DNA of 17,850 nucleotides from assembly GCA_946615965.1 (NCBI GenBank), contig CAMOIC010000031.1:1-17850 (forward strand). The letters are read 5' to 3'. How positions within the stretch are numbered: the stretch's first letter is position 1; each line of letters starts with the position of its first letter. The stretch is from UBA3700 sp002372775. Its GTDB lineage: Bacteria > Bacillota > Clostridia > Christensenellales > UBA3700. Below are positions 16,301 to 17,850 of this stretch, piece after piece. The notes below the pieces were generated by a model, which saw only the letters and a list, made by a program, of their open reading frames with translations, was not told the origin of the DNA and searched no databases. A program made the translations under genes and the position numbers.

Positions 16301-16904
16301 TCAATTCTTCTCAAATATTTCAGTATCTTCAGAAATAGAAGTTGTTAATCCAGATTCATCAGTATCGTCATTAAAAGCATCTCTAGAAAGCTTTATATCA
16401 GCGTATGGAAAAGAAGTAACATCTTCTAATTACACAACATTCGAGCAAATTAAAGCTATTTATGACGGATTATCTTCTGAAGATTTAGCTCAATTAAGAG
16501 CGACAGATGAAGGAAGCGAAATTGAAGAGAATTATCTTGCATTATTAAGCCAATATAATGAACTAAATATATATACAAATAATAACGACTCAACTAAGAT
16601 TGGTATGTTTGATTTACCATCATGGGCAGTTGTATTAATTATCATTGTAATTGCTGTAATATTATTAAGTTCTGTTGCATTTGCTACATTATCATTCTCT
16701 AGAAGAATGTTAAGCAAATCAGAAAGCGATTCAAGAAGAAAAGAAGAAGAGATAAAGAAAACACAAAAAGATATTATAGATATCTTTAGTAATAATGGTT
16801 TTGATAAGAATAACAAGAAATCTCATAAGGATGATTTTGAAGAAATTTTTGGAAAACAAAACAATAATGACAATATAAAGAAGGACGACAATGATAACAA
16901 TTAA
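10302..16904 (+). CDS. giant membrane-anchored subtilase with BspA-type LRRs
   Basis: This 2200-residue surface protein starts at ATG 10302 behind AAGGAG. In order it has a signal peptide (about 1-28, ending CFAE), an I9-like propeptide region (about 65-140), and a subtilase S8 domain with D170 (AVIDAGFD), H241 (ESHGTHTS), oxyanion N331 (SAGNE) and S569 (GTSMATP). A PA-like domain (about 400-510) is inserted between N331 and S569. Beta-rich modules follow (about 655-1070), a Ser/Asp linker (1076-1094), two Big_2-like domains (about 1096-1170 and 1204-1287), a long BspA-type LRR_5 array (about 1290-1956), a helical segment (about 2023-2095), one membrane helix (about 2108-2132) and a charged, Asn-rich cytoplasmic tail. 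The complete triad suggests an active protease that cleaves proteins outside the cell. There is no LPxTG signal; anchoring is by the membrane helix. It shares a unit with the aminotransferase and overlaps the next gene by 14 bases. Substrate unknown; adhesion or host-protein degradation is possible. Confidence 0.92.
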   Translation: MRLKRGITLGLIIIVAVLLISTTSICFAETNIVSSTELSSTLEELKGVEIQLENLQSYLDSEELQNETESVSMIVKYNDDNSHDIASDLQTKGVSATVNYTYSVLLNGCEITMQAKDILSLSELSYIKSVTLSSDYYLDNYTTALSGTTTGVVTNDTAYKGEGMVVAVIDAGFDVTHEEYTPTNAIVNAFDKSNIDNVLTQLNSYKFSSETASSLYVSEKVVYAYDYANEDVDVYLKGESHGTHTSTTLAGSTSGVVPNAQLVLMKVAEDASQAISDGAIIAAFEDCYLLQVDVISMSIGSPCGFAEDSEWGAILESVRNAGITVIVSAGNEATSSKGTGSSDNALSDNVDNATIGSPGTTSDTYSVGSAAEVNYFLINDVKVYSESLVDIKDEYLVYLDAYNDLLTYCQDNGITNGELEYIIVYNGDDLGGATSDIEKLSNAVDGKIIVASKDKVSSESLTLAKKNGAIGCILIDGETVGHYGQSTMTVFPILVVSSNYKDTILANADSSTDIGTLKVDDSYRKIVMESYSSKGVNTDLSLGVDFVSYGSCILAGVNGGGYSTYTGTSMATPNTAGVYTAVMEYVKANLALFGIDENVEDLKEQISNVASKLIMSNTDLLIDDEGVLYSPRSQGAGLVNISDAISSESYIQTYDSNDEEIQRTKIELGNNVGSTFELKMSIVNVSNESRTYEINVDVLTEKLTSDNRMSGYDQELSYVVNSIDGATYTDNTEKWTVPVASGESKTITISITLQQSAIEELSKFANGIYIEGYVLLSTGNDETSLSTPFIGFYGDWESVPMLDITTYEETDENKAESTATTFYGIYAGSAYIAMGSYAFSVSDKYEGEKPSDNEEYNALSIYSSAMYGVGLVQLGLLRNAEHVVLNVIDNTTGEIVYSYEEDGIKKYHDSSILTAVITPTISTYSLGLSNNGKYTISIDVYRTYDEESESNVVSDNVSTVFYADYEAPVIDDIKLVEEGDGKIYADVTMYDNHYIQAIASCVGVRSLLSVSLSVLDVYPVTTQADGVGKTITQRIDVTDAYKSSTNGYIYFYITDYAFNYSVYYSKIGNTSETESSSNGSDTSDKNSNIATTSLEFKMTEEEISVNQEIDLSSTKYLKGYKLDQDYTWSTSNNDILAISNGKVTGLSAGVCAVTVTDSDSRTSTIIIKVVASDKFVGVAYKSTKISGYTMVDTLASSSDAFFGVKVSADTIELAPGEAFSFTYSYSPYNYNYIQNPVIITMESTNTSAVSVENNIIRAVSAGTSIVTVKAKIEGGEDVVIGTYEIEVSSETYVKDGVLKACFATSSTIDLSSETSIRSIGKDAFVYAENVEKIILPSTCVKINSSAFANNISIKEVSFSGVQFIDESAFEGCLSLTKIDLTGVKYIKDNAFNKCSNLTSVVIDTATLDSLSISGTAFANCTKLHAITVDGLDVENLVYNGELIIALNYDSVLSSTSITSLGSGTFVNYNKEVVDLSKMTALTNIAAEAFAGNKTIKKVIMPTSSELTIGTSAFQECSNLGIVDFNGVEKITVNTQAFAASSVATIDLSGTQSYFGDGVFLYCQNLKYVNLGSVQEMGKMTFTLDEALIKVVFENGSKTVGDSTFKPYVNNGTTYYCSSLKEVEIPDTITEIGDYVFAYCTSLTSINLTNVTKIGAQAFCYCSALSSIKATNVQEIGFAAFAYSGIQSAELGTSLTSGTLVIGEDSFVDCTNLVTVLLPTNNNVDVEIKDEAFAECSKLQSYSVSRSYRPMFPLFNTSTNNTEVKTGINFDRVTSIGDLAFLECEKLTTVELPQCTSIGYGAFAKCKSLSTIRLTKVESIGDLAFIQTALTNVTLPTTINYVGAGAFADNNLSISFAGELTSNSIVLDKVSNGEYAIYVKLAEGSYELTYYPIKSTATSYTIMSGTSYIGRYAMAGAINLKSISIPASVKTIGVGALFGCTSLTSVTFNGTTAPVLLGGVISKSDDLYCNFVNNVSEVEGLTLYVGSNAVKQEFKSNRVWSQFFSNISVSSEIEVVNPDSSVSSLKASLESFISAYGKEVTSSNYTTFEQIKAIYDGLSSEDLAQLRATDEGSEIEENYLALLSQYNELNIYTNNNDSTKIGMFDLPSWAVVLIIIVIAVILLSSVAFATLSFSRRMLSKSESDSRRKEEEIKKTQKDIIDIFSNNGFDKNNKKSHKDDFEEIFGKQNNNDNIKKDDNDNN
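14170..16180 (+). repeat. BspA-type leucine-rich repeat array within the subtilase
   Basis: About 670 residues are built from repeats of roughly 22-24 residues with the pattern I-x-x-x-A-F-x-x-C-x-x-L-x-x-I-x-L, typical of the LRR_5/BspA class. Clear units include INSSAFANNISIKEVSF, IKDNAFNKCSNLTSVVI and IGYGAFAKCKSLSTIRL. Some DNA identity survives between copies: GATTTAGCATTC occurs at 15630-15641 and 15762-15773, 132 bases apart, which equals two repeats. Such arrays form a curved binding surface and are common in adhesins and surface proteins of host-associated bacteria. Confidence 0.85.
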
Positions 16905-17763
16905 TAATGGTGTACTAGAAGTATCAGTTAACGAAAAGGGTGGTTCAATGACAAGCATTAAAAAAGCTGGATTTGAATACCAATGGCAAGGCTCAGAAGA
17001 GAGCTGGACAGGACAAGATGTTGTAATATTCCCATTCATAGCAAGGTTAAAAGATGGATTCTATACAGTTGATGGTAAGGAATATAGCATGAAGAATCAT
17101 GGTCTTCCAAGATATGCAACTTTAGATGTTGAGGGGAAAAAACAAGATGAAGTTACATTATCTTTAACATGGAGCGAAGAAACACTAAAGCAATATCCTT
17201 ATAAGTTCAAATTATTTGTTAACTATAAGTTAATAGACGATGAATTAAAAGTATCTTATAAAGTTGTTAATCTAGATGACAAGACTATCTATTTTGGAAT
17301 TGGCGGACATCCAGCTTTTAATTTACCTTTAGATAGAAAAGATGGATATGATGATATCTCAGGAAATTATATTGAGTTTGAGAATGAGGTCACATTAGAT
17401 AATTATTTCGAAGAAGAAACAGGTAGTTATCTAACTCATAAGGGAACTTTTGGTACAGTAAAGAGAATTGATTTATCTAAGGATTTGTTTAAGAAGTATC
17501 ATACTATGAATTTAACTGGCGATAAAATGGATAAGGTTACTTTACATAGGAGAGATGGAATAGAGGTGAAAATGAGATTGAATAATCCAAAAGTTTTAGC
17601 TATTTGGTCTAAGCCTACATATGGTTCTTATGTATGTATTGAACCATGGCAAGGAATCCCAGATTTTGATAATCCACCTAGCAGGGAACTAAAAGATAAA
17701 GAATTAATAAATTCTTTAGAAAAGGGAAATGAGTTCGTATTTAGTTATTCAATAATCTTATAA
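16891..17763 (+). CDS. aldose 1-epimerase family protein (LacX-like)
   Basis: This 290-residue cytoplasmic protein has the beta-sandwich fold of galactose mutarotases. H70 (KNHGLPR) and H140 (GIGGHPAFN) fit the two active-site histidines, and E251 (CIEPWQGIPD) fits the catalytic Glu. Family members interconvert alpha and beta anomers of aldoses; this LacX-like branch is shorter than GalM and its sugar is usually unknown. ATG 16891 has AAGGA five bases upstream and lies inside the end of the subtilase gene, overlapping it by 14 bases in another frame, so translation is likely coupled. It is the last gene of the unit before a strong terminator. There is no sugar pathway nearby, so the sugar cannot be inferred. 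Confidence 0.92.
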   Translation: MITINNGVLEVSVNEKGGSMTSIKKAGFEYQWQGSEESWTGQDVVIFPFIARLKDGFYTVDGKEYSMKNHGLPRYATLDVEGKKQDEVTLSLTWSEETLKQYPYKFKLFVNYKLIDDELKVSYKVVNLDDKTIYFGIGGHPAFNLPLDRKDGYDDISGNYIEFENEVTLDNYFEEETGSYLTHKGTFGTVKRIDLSKDLFKKYHTMNLTGDKMDKVTLHRRDGIEVKMRLNNPKVLAIWSKPTYGSYVCIEPWQGIPDFDNPPSRELKDKELINSLEKGNEFVFSYSIIL

Positions 17764-17767
17764 AACA

Positions 17768-17795
17768 TAAAGGAGATTCAACCGAATCTCCTTTA
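17768..17795. terminator. bidirectional intrinsic terminator between convergent genes
   Basis: A 12-bp stem (17768-17779 with 17784-17795, core GGAGATTC/GAATCTCC) closes an AACC loop. It starts 5 bases after the epimerase stop. T-rich sequence follows on the plus strand, and TATGTTTTATAA follows on the minus strand, so it can serve both this gene and the convergent gene on the right. Confidence 0.85.
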
Positions 17796-17798
17796 AAA

Positions 17799-17850
17799 TT
17801 ATTTTGTTAATTCTTTTATTAAGTCATCTAAATAATCGCCTTTAAAACCT
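17799..17850 (-). CDS. 3' end of a convergent unidentified gene (partial)
   Basis: On the minus strand a frame enters from the window edge and ends at a TAA (17801-17799), encoding the tail GFKGDYLDDLIKELTK. The shared terminator directly beyond the stop supports a real gene end. The 16 residues look like a soluble amphipathic C-terminal helix and are not enough to name a family. Confidence 0.55.
   Translation of the reverse strand, partial: GFKGDYLDDLIKELTK

Noticed and set aside
16600..16904. LPxTG-type sorting signal at the subtilase C-terminus
   Set aside because: No LPxTG-like motif precedes the membrane helix, and about 65 charged residues follow it, unlike the short basic tail of sorted proteins.
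1..17850. CRISPR array, tRNA, rRNA, insertion sequence or phage genes
   Set aside because: I saw no regularly spaced repeats outside the LRR coding region, no tRNA-like or rRNA sequence and no transposase, integrase or phage-like protein.

Overview
The window is AT-rich DNA with the standard genetic code: TGA is used as a stop and Trp is read from TGG. Most genes have Shine-Dalgarno sites, arginine codons are mostly AGA, and the intergenic gaps are short. It has no gene-free stretch longer than about 200 bases. These traits, with a BspA-type leucine-rich-repeat surface protein and Dlt-like envelope acylation genes, suggest a low-GC Gram-positive lineage, probably an uncultured host-associated Clostridia-type bacterium. 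That assignment is an inference from style and gene content, not a marker-based placement.

Layout. (1) Bases 1-88 hold the last codons of an unidentified gene and its intrinsic terminator. (2) Bases 113-2680 encode a CtpE-like P-type cation ATPase with an unusual M4 ion-site motif (P-C-G-M where P-E-G-L is expected). (3) A promoter at 2709-2737 and a terminator at 8932-8959 bracket a tightly packed six-gene unit: a long FkbH-type HAD-IIIC enzyme, an acyl carrier protein, a small three-helix membrane protein, an MBOAT acyltransferase, a membrane-anchored SGNH/DltD-like transferase, and an RsmF-type rRNA methyltransferase. (4) A second promoter (8969-8998) and terminator (17768-17795) bracket an aminotransferase, a 2200-residue membrane-anchored subtilase with BspA-type repeats, and an aldose 1-epimerase-like protein. 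(5) The last about 50 bases are the 3' end of a convergent minus-strand gene.

The most interesting part is the five-gene block at 2744-7627. It has the logic of the Dlt D-alanylation pathway: a carrier-loading enzyme, a carrier protein, an MBOAT that moves the acyl group across the membrane, and an external Ser transferase. The amino-acid-activating ligase DltA is replaced by an FkbH-type enzyme, a family known to load glyceryl groups from 1,3-bisphosphoglycerate onto carrier proteins. The MBOAT ends in FIYYSF, which matches the C-terminal 'acyl shuttle' hexapeptide (F-I-Y-x-x-F) described for DltX and for MBOATs that carry the motif fused. I infer a pathway that esterifies a cell-envelope polymer with glycerate or a similar C3 acid. 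The individual enzyme families are clear from sequence; the acyl group and the acceptor are not.
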